A stretch of DNA of 64,000 bases. It comes from Pseudomonadota bacterium. GTDB taxonomy: Bacteria > Desulfobacterota > Binatia > UBA9968. The translations under genes were made by a program, and so were the position numbers. Of this stretch, positions 44,974 to 54,136 are shown one piece after another. The stretch's first letter is position 1; every line of letters begins with the position of its first letter. A model generated the notes under the pieces. That model saw only the letters and a list, made by a program, of their open reading frames with translations, searched no databases and was not told the DNA's origin. The stretch lies in assembly GCA_021324155.1 (NCBI GenBank), contig JAJPJQ010000018.1:171381-235380 (forward strand), in the 5' to 3' direction.

Positions 44974-46001
44974 CGGCGAGCCGCCTTCTTGAACAGCACG
45001 AGCGAGAACCAATCTTTTTTGTCCGTGTAGTGCGCGACCGGATCGAGACCGAAGCAGCGGAGTTGGGCCTGCAGCTGCTCGGGGTCGAACTTGCGGCTGA
45101 TCTCTACCAGGATCCGTTCCCCTTTATGCCACGAGAACTCGATTTTGCTCCCCGGAACGCGAATCTGTTGCGTCTGCGTCGCAACCGCGTACATCTCGAT
45201 GCGCTGCCACTCCGCGTTATACCGTGGCTCGTAACGCATCTTGGTCTGATCGAAGTTGCTCCCCAGGATTCGATTGACGTTTTCGAAGACGTTCAAGATG
45301 AACGCGGCGGTGATTTTCTCGGAGTCGTCGTAGGCTTTTTTGAGCAGGTCTACGTCTTTTACGCGGTCCACTCCTAGAAGAAAATAATCGTCGGACCCCA
45401 TCGATCGGGACACGTGGCTAAAGAAAGTTTCGAATTGCCATGAGTCGAAGTTGCCGACAGTGCTGCCGAGAAAGACGAACAACGTCGGCAGATCCTTTTC
45501 GATAGCCGCAATGCCGTCTTCGTACAGGCCGTGAAGCCCGTGAAACATTAGTTGTGGAAAATTCCGCTCGACGCTGTCGCGCGCGATGCGGAGGCTCGCC
45601 AGGCTCACGTCGATGGGAGCGAAGACGCCGCCGCCGTGCTGCTTCACCTGCGCGTCCAATAGCAGCAAGGTCTTCTGCGACGTGCCCGCGCCGAGCTCGA
45701 CGATGCATTCGACGCCCGCACGACGGACGATCTCCTCCGCGCGTTCCTTTAGAATCGCGCTCTCCGTGCGCGTTAGGTAGTACTCCGGCAGATCACATAT
45801 CTTCTCGAAGAGTTCCGATCCGATGTCGTCGTATAAGTGCTGTGCCGCCAGCCAGCGCGGCTGGTCCAAAAGACTTTTCAACAGCGCGAGCGCTTGATCG
45901 CCGCCGTCGGACGAGCGCGCCGTCCAGATCGACCGCTCCGCCGGCTGCCACAATTCCGCTCCGGCGCCGGAAAAAATTCGCCGCTGGTTTTGCTTTTCCA
46001 T
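44970..46001 (-). CDS. egtD: L-histidine N-alpha-methyltransferase EgtD (hercynine synthase)
   Basis: This 343-residue SAM-dependent enzyme trimethylates histidine to hercynine, the precursor of ergothioneine and selenoneine. Recognised text includes DDIGSELFEKICDLPEYYLTR, the SAM loop VELGAGTSQKTLLLL, PIDVSLASL, FLGSTVGNFD and GVDRVKDVDLLKKAYDD. I use the ATG at 46001; the longer frame into the neighbour is not real. It is divergent from an EgtV/EgtU-like transporter with 58 bp between starts, and lies about 7 kb from senA-senB. Confidence 0.92.
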   Translation of the reverse strand: MEKQNQRRIFSGAGAELWQPAERSIWTARSSDGGDQALALLKSLLDQPRWLAAQHLYDDIGSELFEKICDLPEYYLTRTESAILKERAEEIVRRAGVECIVELGAGTSQKTLLLLDAQVKQHGGGVFAPIDVSLASLRIARDSVERNFPQLMFHGLHGLYEDGIAAIEKDLPTLFVFLGSTVGNFDSWQFETFFSHVSRSMGSDDYFLLGVDRVKDVDLLKKAYDDSEKITAAFILNVFENVNRILGSNFDQTKMRYEPRYNAEWQRIEMYAVATQTQQIRVPGSKIEFSWHKGERILVEISRKFDPEQLQAQLRCFGLDPVAHYTDKKDWFSLVLFKKAARR

Positions 46002-46059
46002 GCCCCTACCGACTATAAGTGAAAAATCGCCGCAGTGTCCAGACGGCCTTCCGGCGATC

Positions 46060-46830
46060 ATGATGAACGGTTCATCCATCGCCATCGCTTTCGAGGGCGC
46101 GGGTCTTCGTCTTCCAGACGGCAGGGCACTGCTGACGGAACTGGATCTCAGCATTGCCCGCGGCGAGACCTTGGTGCTTCTCGGGCGCAGCGGTTCGGGA
46201 AAGACGACGACGCTCAAGCTCATCAACCGCCTGCTCGATCCGACCGAAGGCCGGGTGCTTGTCGAAGATAAGGCGACGACCGAATGGGATCCGATTCGGC
46301 TCCGCCGCCGCATCGGGTACGTCATCCAGGAGGTCGGCTTGTTCCCCCACTTCACGATAGAGGAGAACGTCGCCGTCGTGCCGCGCCTCGAAGGCTGGGA
46401 TCCCGACCGGATACAGAAGCGCGTACGCGAGCTGCTCGATCTCGTCGGCCTCGATCCGGCGCGCTTCGCCGGACGCTACCCGCGCGAGCTCTCCGGCGGC
46501 CAGCGCCAGCGCGTCGGTGTGGCCCGCGCACTCGCGGCCGATCCGCCGATCATGCTGCTCGACGAGCCGTTCGGCGCGCTCGATCCGATCACGCGGCGCG
46601 AGATTCAGGAAGAATTCCGCTCGCTCCAGCGCCGGCTCGGCAAAACAATGGTCTTTGTCACGCACGACGTCGGCGAGGCGTTTTTGTTGGCCTCGCGCAT
46701 CGCCCTTCTGAAGGACGGCCGCGTCGTTCTGCTCGGACGTCCGGCGGACTTCCTCGCCTCGCGCGACCCCGAGGTCGTAGCGTTCGTTTCCTGCCTGCGC
46801 GGCGCCGCCGAGGTCGCCGCCGCGCCATGA
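46060..46830 (+). CDS. OpuC/QAT-type ABC transporter ATPase (EgtV-like)
   Basis: This 256-residue ATPase has Walker A GRSGSGKTT, signature LSGGQRQRVGVARAL, Walker B IMLLDEPFGALDP, H-loop VTHDVGEAF, and a Q-loop in VIQEVGLFPHFT typical of the glycine-betaine group. It lacks the CBS domains of OpuA-type ATPases. Start 46060 is preferred over an upstream ATG that lies inside the egtD start region. Its stop overlaps the permease fusion as ATGA. Proximity to egtD suggests transport of ergothioneine, hercynine or an analogue. Confidence 0.85.
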   Translation: MMNGSSIAIAFEGAGLRLPDGRALLTELDLSIARGETLVLLGRSGSGKTTTLKLINRLLDPTEGRVLVEDKATTEWDPIRLRRRIGYVIQEVGLFPHFTIEENVAVVPRLEGWDPDRIQKRVRELLDLVGLDPARFAGRYPRELSGGQRQRVGVARALAADPPIMLLDEPFGALDPITRREIQEEFRSLQRRLGKTMVFVTHDVGEAFLLASRIALLKDGRVVLLGRPADFLASRDPEVVAFVSCLRGAAEVAAAP

Positions 46831-48392
46831 ATCTCTGGCAGTTCCTCTCCGCGCACCGCGCCGAGGTCGCGCAGCTGACGCTCGAGCATCTGTTTCTGGT
46901 CGCCGTTTCGACCGGCATCGCCGTGCTCATCGGCGTGCCGCTCGGCATCGCGCTCACGCGCCGTCCCGCGCTCAGCAGGCCGATCCTGGGCTTTGCGAAC
47001 ATCATGCAGACGGTGCCCAGCCTGGCGCTGTTCGGTTTTTTGATTCCGCTCAATATTTATCTCTTTCACGTCCGCATCATCGGCGGCATCGGCGCGCGCA
47101 CCGCGATCGCGGCGCTCGCTCTTTATTCGCTGCTGCCGATCATCCGCAATACCTTCACCGGCATCAACGGCGTCGATCCGGCGATCCGCGAGGCGGGCAG
47201 GGGACTCGGCATGACCGACCGGCAGTTGCTGCTCCAGGTCGAGGTGCCGCTCGCTCTCGGCGTCATTGTGGCGGGTATTCGCGTGGCGACGGTGATCGCG
47301 GTCGGTACGGCGACGATCGCGGCGGCTATCGACGCCGGCGGGCTCGGCCGCTACATCTTCCGCGGCCTTCGAATGAACGACAACACGCTTATCCTCGCCG
47401 GGGCCGTGCCGGCGGCGCTATTAGCGCTCGCGGCGGATTTCCTTCTCGGCGCTGTCGAGCACAGTTTCGGCCGCGGTGCGCGTCGCTTGAACCGCCGTCA
47501 CGCGTATGTCGTGCTCAGCGCCGTTGTCGCTGCCGCCGCCGTCATTGCCGTCTTCACTTTCCATTCCGGCGCCGCGCGGCGCATTGCGGTCGGCTCGAAG
47601 GATTTCACCGAGCAAGTCATTCTGGGCGAGATCGTGGCGCAGACGATCGAAGCGCGCACGGGCCTGCCGGTCGAGCGGCGCTTCGACCTCGGGGGCAATC
47701 TCGCGCACGACGCGCTCGTCGCGGGCGAGATCGACACGTACGTCGAATACACCGGCACGGCGCTGACGGCTATCCTCAAGCTGCCGCCGCTCTCGGATGC
47801 GCACGAGGTCTTCCGCCGCGTCAAGAGCGAGTACGCCGCGCGTTTTCATGTCGCATGGCTCGAGCCCTTCGGCTTCAATAACACGTTCGCGATCCTCGTC
47901 CGCGGCGACGACGCGAAGAAACTCGGCCTTAAGACGATCAGCGACGTCGCGAAGTACGCGCCGAAGTGGCGCGCCGGTTTCGGTCAAGACTTCGTCTCTC
48001 GGCCCGACGGCTACGAGGGTTTCGTGCGCGCCTACGGGCTCAAGTTCGCCGCAGTGCGCGAGATGGATCTATCGCTCACCTACCGCGCGCTGGCCGACGG
48101 GCAAGTCGACGTCATCGCGGGAAATTCGACCGACGGTCTCATCGCGCGTCTCGGTCTGGTTCAGCTGGAGGATGACCGCCGCTACTTCCCGCCTTACGAC
48201 GCCGTGCCGGTCATACGCGAGGACACGCTTCGCCGCGCGCCCGAGGTCGGCACCGCGCTCAATGCTTTGGCGGGCGCGATCTCGGTCGACGAGATGCGCC
48301 GGATGAATTTCGCTGTCGACGGCGACAAGCGCGCCCCGCGCGATGTCGCCGAGGAGTTCCTGCGGCGAAAGAAGACGGCCGCCGGAGGCTGA
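46827..48392 (+). CDS. ABC permease fused to substrate-binding domain (OpuCB-CC / EgtU-like)
   Basis: This 521-residue fusion has an N-terminal permease (about 1-210, MQTVPSLALFGFLIP and AGIRVATVIAVGTATIAAAI), a further membrane anchor at about 225-250, then a quaternary-amine-type binding domain: AVGSKDFTEQVILGEIVAQ, DTYVEYTGTAL and NNTFAILVRGDDA. EgtU of Helicobacter has this same permease-binder fusion and takes up ergothioneine. Other fused members carry choline or betaine. Adjacency to egtD favours a trimethylated histidine derivative, but ligand residues were not verified. Confidence 0.85.
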   Translation: MNLWQFLSAHRAEVAQLTLEHLFLVAVSTGIAVLIGVPLGIALTRRPALSRPILGFANIMQTVPSLALFGFLIPLNIYLFHVRIIGGIGARTAIAALALYSLLPIIRNTFTGINGVDPAIREAGRGLGMTDRQLLLQVEVPLALGVIVAGIRVATVIAVGTATIAAAIDAGGLGRYIFRGLRMNDNTLILAGAVPAALLALAADFLLGAVEHSFGRGARRLNRRHAYVVLSAVVAAAAVIAVFTFHSGAARRIAVGSKDFTEQVILGEIVAQTIEARTGLPVERRFDLGGNLAHDALVAGEIDTYVEYTGTALTAILKLPPLSDAHEVFRRVKSEYAARFHVAWLEPFGFNNTFAILVRGDDAKKLGLKTISDVAKYAPKWRAGFGQDFVSRPDGYEGFVRAYGLKFAAVREMDLSLTYRALADGQVDVIAGNSTDGLIARLGLVQLEDDRRYFPPYDAVPVIREDTLRRAPEVGTALNALAGAISVDEMRRMNFAVDGDKRAPRDVAEEFLRRKKTAAGG

Positions 48393-48444
48393 GGCCGCGC
48401 CGTCGATTCTGTTCGTATCCCGGTTACGAGGAAGGATTTAGCTG

Positions 48445-49656
48445 ATGCGAGGAAGCGGGATTTTTCGCGCGCTGCGCTACCCGGATTTTTTCTGGTACTG
48501 GTCGAGCTATTTCGTCTCGAACGTCGGCGCTTGGATGCAGAACGTTGCCCAGGGCTGGCTGCTGTACGATCTGACCGATTCGCCGCTGATTCTCGGTCTG
48601 TTCAGCCTGCTCCGCACCGGCATGCTGTTCTGCTTTTTTCTTCTCGGCGGCATCGTCGCCGACCGTTGGGACCGGCGGCTCGTGATGATGTGGATTCAAA
48701 TCGTCTCGCTCGTCACGGCTTTCATTCTAGGGATCCTGGCTTCACTCCACATGATCCAAGCCTGGCATATCTTTATTCTGGGCGCGATAACCACGACCGC
48801 GTGGGCGTTCGAGCAGCCGGTGCGGCAGTCGCTGATCCCCAAGCTCGTGAGTCGCGAGGACCTCGTCAATGCGCTCGCGCTCAACTCGATCACGTGGCAG
48901 GGCGCCGGGCTTCTCGGCCCCAGTCTCGTGGGTCTGCTGGTCGATCGGGTCGGCATCGACGGCTGTTTCTATATCAACGCTGTGAGCTATTTCGCGATCA
49001 TCTGGGCGCTGTTGCGCATGAATATCCCGCCGCAGGAGGCGATCGGCCGCGTCGGCATGACGCAGAGCTTCTTCGACGGCCTGCGCTACATCCGGCACCA
49101 AAAACTCATCCTTATCCTGTTGATCGGCTCGTCATTCGTGAGCGTCTTCGGCCGCTCCTACATCATCCTACTGCCGGTCTTCGCAAAAGAGGTTTTTCAC
49201 GTCGGCGCTTCGGGCCTCGGCTTCATCTCCGCCGCGCCGGGTCTCGGAACGATCATCGGCGCTCTCACGCTCGCGGCGCTCGGCCGCGTCAAGGTGCGTC
49301 GCCGCGCCTTCGTCTCGATCCTTGTCGGGTCGGCGACGGCCCTGTTCATCTTCGCCGCCGCCGTAAGCTTCGAGCTCTCTTTTTCCACGCTCGTCGTCGT
49401 GGGCGCGCTCGGCACGATTTTCGACACGCTGCTGAATACGCTGATTCAGCTCACGGTCGCGGATACCTATCGCGGCCGCGTGATGGGCGTGTACGGCCTC
49501 ACTGCGGCCGGGCTGCGCGAGTTCGGCGGCATGCAGGCCGGCTTCATAGCCGAATGGGCCAGCGCGCCGTTCGCCATCCAGGCGGGCGCGGTGATCGTCG
49601 TGCTCGTTGCTTTGCTCTTTTTCTATCCTCAGCTGAAAAGATTGCCGGATACATAA
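48445..49656 (+). CDS. MFS transporter (MFS_3/enterobactin-exporter-like)
   Basis: This 403-residue carrier starts with RALRYPDFFWYWSSYFVSNVGAWMQ, the signature of the MFS_3 group, and has LVMMWIQIVSLVTAF, FEQPVRQSLIPKLV and ADTYRGRVMGVYGL. About twelve segments are present. Members export siderophores, drugs or other small molecules. It begins 52 bp after the EgtU-like gene on the same strand and may share its transcript. Confidence 0.88.
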   Translation: MRGSGIFRALRYPDFFWYWSSYFVSNVGAWMQNVAQGWLLYDLTDSPLILGLFSLLRTGMLFCFFLLGGIVADRWDRRLVMMWIQIVSLVTAFILGILASLHMIQAWHIFILGAITTTAWAFEQPVRQSLIPKLVSREDLVNALALNSITWQGAGLLGPSLVGLLVDRVGIDGCFYINAVSYFAIIWALLRMNIPPQEAIGRVGMTQSFFDGLRYIRHQKLILILLIGSSFVSVFGRSYIILLPVFAKEVFHVGASGLGFISAAPGLGTIIGALTLAALGRVKVRRRAFVSILVGSATALFIFAAAVSFELSFSTLVVVGALGTIFDTLLNTLIQLTVADTYRGRVMGVYGLTAAGLREFGGMQAGFIAEWASAPFAIQAGAVIVVLVALLFFYPQLKRLPDT

Positions 49657-49668
49657 AAAAAGTTTTAA

Positions 49669-49719
49669 GTTTCAAGTTTCACGAACGGAGATCGGTACCT
49701 GAAACCAGAAACTTGAAAC
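49669..49719. repeat. Inverted repeat of GTTTCAAGTTTC words
   Basis: GTTTCAAGTTTC (49669-49680) pairs perfectly with GAAACTTGAAAC (49708-49719), with further partial copies (TTTTAAGTTTC, CCTGAAACC, CTGAAACTC) on both sides. It follows the MFS gene stop by 12 bp and may end or stabilise that transcript. The remaining 78 bp to the bicupin gene show only a GGAGGAG ribosome site. Confidence 0.6.
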
Positions 49720-49797
49720 CTGAAACTCTGCTCTCATTTGACATGACTGCGGCCATCGGATAATTTTCAAGGATTCAAACGCAATTCCGGAGGAGAG

Positions 49798-50733
49798 ATG
49801 AGCGACTTCTATCAGGCGTGGCTGGATCAGTCGAAGAAAAACAACGAGACGGTGAACGAGGGGCCGCGCGTCGCGCGCGGCAAAGATCTCAAATGGACGC
49901 GCACGCGGCAGGATTACAAGGCCGCGCTCATGATCGCGCCCGAGACGGGATTCCCGACCGGCGGCAGCCTGCTGATGAAAGCCGAGATTCCCGCCGGCTG
50001 GCATACGGGGAAGCATATCCACGGCGAGGAAGCGATCTACATCGAAAAAGGCGAAGGCTTCATGCTCCTCGACGACCAGCGTTACGATTTTCATAAGGGC
50101 ACGGTGTTGCACATCCCGCACCGCTCGCCGCACCAGCTCGTCAACACCGGAAAAGATTCCGTCGTTTATATCGCCGGGCTCGCCTGGCCGCTCGAATCCT
50201 TCATCAAGATGGGACCGATGGAGCAGGTGGAAGACGCGGGCGAGAACAATCCGTCCGTGATCGCCAAGGCGCCGCGCGAGGAGTCGCAGAACTGGCCCAC
50301 CGACGGCCGGCGCATCTCGATGCATTTGGAGCAGCACGAAAAGTCGGACGAGTCGAAGCACGGTGCGACCTACTTTTTGATGGGCCGCAGCGGCAAGCAG
50401 AACGGCTTCAAGGCCACCGCCGTCGCGATCAGCTCGATTTTCGTCGATCTGGCGCACACCAAGAGCCACAGCCACGCGCATCCCGAAGCGTATCTCTATG
50501 CGCTCGAAGGCAGCGGCTACTCCGAGATCGGCGGCAAGCGCTATGACTGGGTGCAGGGCGACGCCGTGCATGTGCCGCCCGGGATGATGCACCACCAGCA
50601 TTTCAATCCCTACGACACGGATATGAAGGAGTTACGCTTCGAGTTCGGCGTCCGCTACTGGATGGTCGATCAATGGCGCGGGTACGTCACTGTCGATAAG
50701 CACATGAAGGCGACGACCCACATGATCGATTAG
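49798..50733 (+). CDS. Two-domain cupin protein (bicupin)
   Basis: This 311-residue protein has two cupin barrels. The first shows GWHTGKHIHGEEAIYIEKGEG with later HRSPHQLVN, and the second HSHAHPEAYLYALEGSG with HVPPGMMHHQHF. These carry the metal-binding His/His/Glu and His sets. It resembles gentisate-dioxygenase-like bicupins. A dioxygenase or isomerase role is possible, but the substrate is not evident. GGAGGAG lies directly before the ATG. A small hypothetical gene follows. Confidence 0.85.
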   Translation: MSDFYQAWLDQSKKNNETVNEGPRVARGKDLKWTRTRQDYKAALMIAPETGFPTGGSLLMKAEIPAGWHTGKHIHGEEAIYIEKGEGFMLLDDQRYDFHKGTVLHIPHRSPHQLVNTGKDSVVYIAGLAWPLESFIKMGPMEQVEDAGENNPSVIAKAPREESQNWPTDGRRISMHLEQHEKSDESKHGATYFLMGRSGKQNGFKATAVAISSIFVDLAHTKSHSHAHPEAYLYALEGSGYSEIGGKRYDWVQGDAVHVPPGMMHHQHFNPYDTDMKELRFEFGVRYWMVDQWRGYVTVDKHMKATTHMID

Positions 50734-50759
50734 CTGCGTGCCGGACGGAGAGCGAGCCG

Positions 50760-51017
50760 ATGCCGGATAAGATGACCGTGGAAGCGCAGCGCAATAAGAT
50801 GATGCTCGGTTTTATTGTGCGGCGCTGCGCGCGCGACATCGGCCACCCGCCCACCCCGGAGGAATTCGCCGAATGGGCGAACAGCCGCGAGGAGAATGGG
50901 CGGCAGTACAGCCTTTTCGGCCGTCCCATCTCCGTCACCGCAGCGAAAGTTATTTTAAGCCAGCCGGGCAGGATGGTGAGCGCCCGGCTGGAATCGATAG
51001 TTAAAGGACTGCGTTAA
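50760..51017 (+). CDS. Small hypothetical protein (85 aa)
   Basis: I do not recognise this 85-residue soluble protein. It has FIVRRCARDIGHPPTPEEFAEW, then SLFGRPISVTAAKVILSQPG, suggesting two or three helices with a possible helix-turn-helix near residues 55-75. GGAGAG lies eight bases before the ATG, and it follows the bicupin by 26 bp on the same strand, so it is probably co-expressed. It could be a small regulator. Confidence 0.6.
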   Translation: MPDKMTVEAQRNKMMLGFIVRRCARDIGHPPTPEEFAEWANSREENGRQYSLFGRPISVTAAKVILSQPGRMVSARLESIVKGLR

Positions 51018-51037
51018 GTTCTTACCGCACCGACCCG

Positions 51038-52138
51038 TTACTGCTTCATGTGTTTCGCCAGTCGCCGCTGGCCGACCTCCGCGCCGTAGACATTGCCCTG
51101 CGCATCGACCGCGAGCCCCTCGGGGCCGCTCGTTCCTTTAAGCTCCTGCGGATCGGGAATGCGGTAAAGCACCTGCCCGTCTTTCAGGCTGCCGATTCGG
51201 ATGCCGCGTTTCCATCCCGGATGGGGCGCGACGCCGTTCGATTCCGAGTCTCCGACGTAGATCGTATCGCCGCGAATGTAGACCGCGCTCGGCCGGCTGA
51301 ACTGCTTCCATTCACCTAAGAATTTTCCGTCCTGATCGAGAATTTGCACGCGCATGTTGCCGCGGTCGGCGACGAATAGCCGGCCGTCGGCATCCATTGC
51401 CATGTCGTGCGCGTTTCTGAATTCTCCGGGTCCTGTGCCGAATTTTCCGAACGATTTGATAAACCGGCCGTTCTTGGCGAAGCGCGAGATGCGTGAGACG
51501 GTGTCCGGCGGCGCATCGGGGTTTTGATTGTGGCCTTCGGAAATAAAGATATCGCCGTTCGGCGCTACGAGGACGCTCGTGGGCTGGGTCAGCGCATCCG
51601 GCGGATTGCCGGCGACGCCAGGCGTGCCGAATCTCATCAATACTTTCCCATCCGGGCTGAACTTGACGACGGCATGGCCTTTATTCTTGTCCGCGGGATA
51701 TTTCGCCAGCTCGCGCTCGTTGCCGGAGCGCTGATCGACGACCCAGACGTTGCCGTCCCGGTCGATATAGATCTTGTGAGGGAAGAGGAACATGCCGGCG
51801 CCGAAGCTCTTCAAGAGATTGCCGGCTGCATCGAACTTCAGCACCGGGTCGAGTTTCGATCCCGCGCAGCTGTCGTACTGGAACGGCGACGCGCCGGGAG
51901 GCGCATCGGGATTGGCGCCGCAGCGGTCGGCGACCCACACGGATTCGCCGTCCTTGTCGATCGCGACGGCGCTGAGCGCGCCCCATTTCCTGCCCTCGGG
52001 CAGTTTGCCCCAAGGTGCGACCGATCGATACGGGTTCCGCAGATCGTTGGTAGGCTGGAGATCCTGCGCGCCGCCGCTGCCGCCGCTGAGCAGCAGGACG
52101 GCGATCATCGCCATGACCGACGCCGTTATCTTCGCCAT
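51038..52138 (-). CDS. Exported NHL-repeat beta-propeller protein
   Basis: This 366-residue protein has a signal peptide (ASVMAMIAVLLLSGG) and at least five NHL-type blades, for example FPHKIYIDRDGNVWVVD, PTSVLVAPNGDIFISEG, AHDMAMDADGRLFVADR and PEGLAVDAQGNVYGAEV. It resembles the lyase half of peptidyl-glycine alpha-amidating enzymes and other NHL proteins of unknown role. The start at 52138 excludes a basic, non-signal extension. No operon partner is evident. Confidence 0.82.
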   Translation of the reverse strand: MAKITASVMAMIAVLLLSGGSGGAQDLQPTNDLRNPYRSVAPWGKLPEGRKWGALSAVAIDKDGESVWVADRCGANPDAPPGASPFQYDSCAGSKLDPVLKFDAAGNLLKSFGAGMFLFPHKIYIDRDGNVWVVDQRSGNERELAKYPADKNKGHAVVKFSPDGKVLMRFGTPGVAGNPPDALTQPTSVLVAPNGDIFISEGHNQNPDAPPDTVSRISRFAKNGRFIKSFGKFGTGPGEFRNAHDMAMDADGRLFVADRGNMRVQILDQDGKFLGEWKQFSRPSAVYIRGDTIYVGDSESNGVAPHPGWKRGIRIGSLKDGQVLYRIPDPQELKGTSGPEGLAVDAQGNVYGAEVGQRRLAKHMKQ

Positions 52139-52181
52139 GCCGCGAGAGATAGCACCGCCGCGACTTCTTGCCAATGGTCGC

Positions 52182-52964
52182 TTATCGGCCGCTGAAAGCG
52201 GCAGCCGTCTTATCGAGAAATGCCTTGGTCCCCGCGCGAAAATCTTCCGTGGCGGCGACCAGGCCGAAGGACTCCGCACCGAGCAGCGCGGATTCCTCCA
52301 AGGTCAGATTGAGGCCGTGATGAATCGCCTCCCAAGTTAATCTTACCGCGATCGGCGACTGCGCGAGAATTTCGCGGACGAGCGTCTCGGTCTGCGAGAG
52401 CAGGGCGTCGGCCTCGACAATATGATTGATGAGCCCAATCCGCTGCGCCTCGTCGGCCGCGACCAGGCGGCCGGTGAGCAGCAGCTCGGCCGCGCGGCCC
52501 TTGCCGACCAAACGCGGCAGACGCGTCGTGCCGCCGAAGCCGGCGACGGCGCCGATGCGCACTTCGGGATGGCCGAGCATCGCGCCGCGCACCGCGACGC
52601 GCAGCATGCACGACTCGGCGAGTTCGAGGCCGCCGCCGAGCGCGTAGCCATTGATCGCCGCGACGACGATCTTCCCGAGAGTTTCGATTTTATGATTCAC
52701 CGCGACGGCCAGCCGCGCGAAGTCGCGCACCTCGATCGGCGTCGCGCGGTGAAGATAACGGATGTCCGCGCCCGCCGAAAAGGCATCGCCGGTGCCGGTG
52801 ATGATTACGCCTTTTACGGCGTCGTTCGTTTTCAGCCGGTCGAGCAGCGCCGCCAGCTCATGAAGCGTTTCCGGACTCAGCGCGTTCAGCGCCTTTGGAC
52901 GGTTGAAGGTCAGCCAGGCGATACCCTCGTGCTCGCGATACAGAACGGATTCGTTCTTCGCCAC
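52182..52964 (-). CDS. Enoyl-CoA hydratase/isomerase family protein
   Basis: This 260-residue crotonase-fold enzyme has oxyanion-hole text in GDAFSAGADIRYL and NGYALGGGLELAESC, and the glutamate region GHPEVRIGAVAGFGGTTRLPR. It adds water to, or isomerises, an acyl-CoA double bond. I start at GTG 52964 because AGGAGGAA lies five to six bases upstream. An upstream ATG adds 13 residues. No other beta-oxidation gene is adjacent. Confidence 0.88.
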   Translation of the reverse strand: MAKNESVLYREHEGIAWLTFNRPKALNALSPETLHELAALLDRLKTNDAVKGVIITGTGDAFSAGADIRYLHRATPIEVRDFARLAVAVNHKIETLGKIVVAAINGYALGGGLELAESCMLRVAVRGAMLGHPEVRIGAVAGFGGTTRLPRLVGKGRAAELLLTGRLVAADEAQRIGLINHIVEADALLSQTETLVREILAQSPIAVRLTWEAIHHGLNLTLEESALLGAESFGLVAATEDFRAGTKAFLDKTAAAFSGR

Positions 52965-53047
52965 GGTTCTTCCTCCTGTCGAGCTATATCCGAATGGGGG
53001 CACCGCCGAAAATACCGGCGGCGCGCGTCGTGTGCGGGCGAAAGCGA

Positions 53048-54046
53048 TTACAAGCTGACTTTTTCCGCGTAGAGCTTCTCGATAAAGCCGTTCTTCTTGA
53101 GCTCGTCGAGAAACTGCGAATCGAAAAGGGCCTCCGGCTTAAGGTCCTTCGCTTTGGGATCGGCGATCGCCGCGGAGTCGATCAGCGCCTGCGCGGCCTC
53201 GCGGTCCGGCTGCGGCAGCGGCCTCAATTCGGCGGCGAACGACCCGTACATCGCATCCAGCGCGGCGGGATTCGAGCCGCTGAAGTATTTGCGGATGATC
53301 GCCAGGCTGTCGGCGCGGCGTGTGAGATAGAAGTGAATCGCCTCGGTGTAGCCTTTGATGAAGCGCCGCACCGTGTCTTCGTCGCGCTTGATGAAGGAGC
53401 GGGTGGTGAGCACGAGCGAGGTGAACGCGGGAATGTCTTTCACCTCGATAATCTTTATGCCGATCTTTTTCGCCTCGGCGGCGAACTGCTCGTTCACCGG
53501 CGCGCCCTGGATGAGATCCTTCGAAAGCGCCAGCAGGCGGTTCGGCGCGAGGCCGGCGCCGACGACCTCGACGTCCTTTACCGGATCCATTCCGGCGCGC
53601 CGCAGCATCACGCGCAGGATCAGATCCGAGCGGCCGCCCAGCTCCGAGACGCCGACGCGCTTGCCCTTTAAGTCGCCCATCTTGCCGATGCTCGGCGCGA
53701 CCGCCATGCCGTACGGCTGGACGCTGACGTGCGAGGCGATCGAGACCACGTCGGCGCCCATGAGCAGCGGATGGATCAGCGCCAGCGGGTTGCCGAAGCC
53801 GACCATCATATCGGCGCCGAGCAGGGACTGCACGCCGCCGCTCAGGGGATCGCGCACGAAAACCTCTTCGACCTCGAGCCCGTTCTGCTTGAAGACGCCG
53901 CCGTCGATGCCGACGTAGGAGACGGCCGCGCCGACCTCCCAGCCGACGCAGGCCAGACGAACCTTCTTCGGTTCCGCTGCGCGCCCCTCGGCGGAGCAGA
54001 AGAAAGCGAGCAGGAACGCGCCCAGGATGGCGTTGAGGATTTTCAT
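53048..54046 (-). CDS. NMT1/SsuA-type ABC substrate-binding protein (orphan)
   Basis: This 332-residue exported binding protein has a signal peptide (LNAILGAFLLAFFCSAEG) and the family motifs VGIDGGVFKQNGLEVE, LKGKRVGVSELGGRSDLILR, GMDPVKDVEVVGAG and FIEKLYAEK at the end. It is related to the three proteins at 58-61.5 kb. No permease or ATPase is nearby. I start at 54046. The longer frame runs antisense into uvrB. Ligand unknown. Confidence 0.85.
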   Translation of the reverse strand: MKILNAILGAFLLAFFCSAEGRAAEPKKVRLACVGWEVGAAVSYVGIDGGVFKQNGLEVEEVFVRDPLSGGVQSLLGADMMVGFGNPLALIHPLLMGADVVSIASHVSVQPYGMAVAPSIGKMGDLKGKRVGVSELGGRSDLILRVMLRRAGMDPVKDVEVVGAGLAPNRLLALSKDLIQGAPVNEQFAAEAKKIGIKIIEVKDIPAFTSLVLTTRSFIKRDEDTVRRFIKGYTEAIHFYLTRRADSLAIIRKYFSGSNPAALDAMYGSFAAELRPLPQPDREAAQALIDSAAIADPKAKDLKPEALFDSQFLDELKKNGFIEKLYAEKVSL

Positions 54047-54136
54047 CGTCGAGGATCCGCCGACACTTCGAAGGTAGTATGTTCGCGACGTGTATTCAAG
54101 CTTGCTCCCCCGCCCGCGCCCTGATATTTTTTTACG

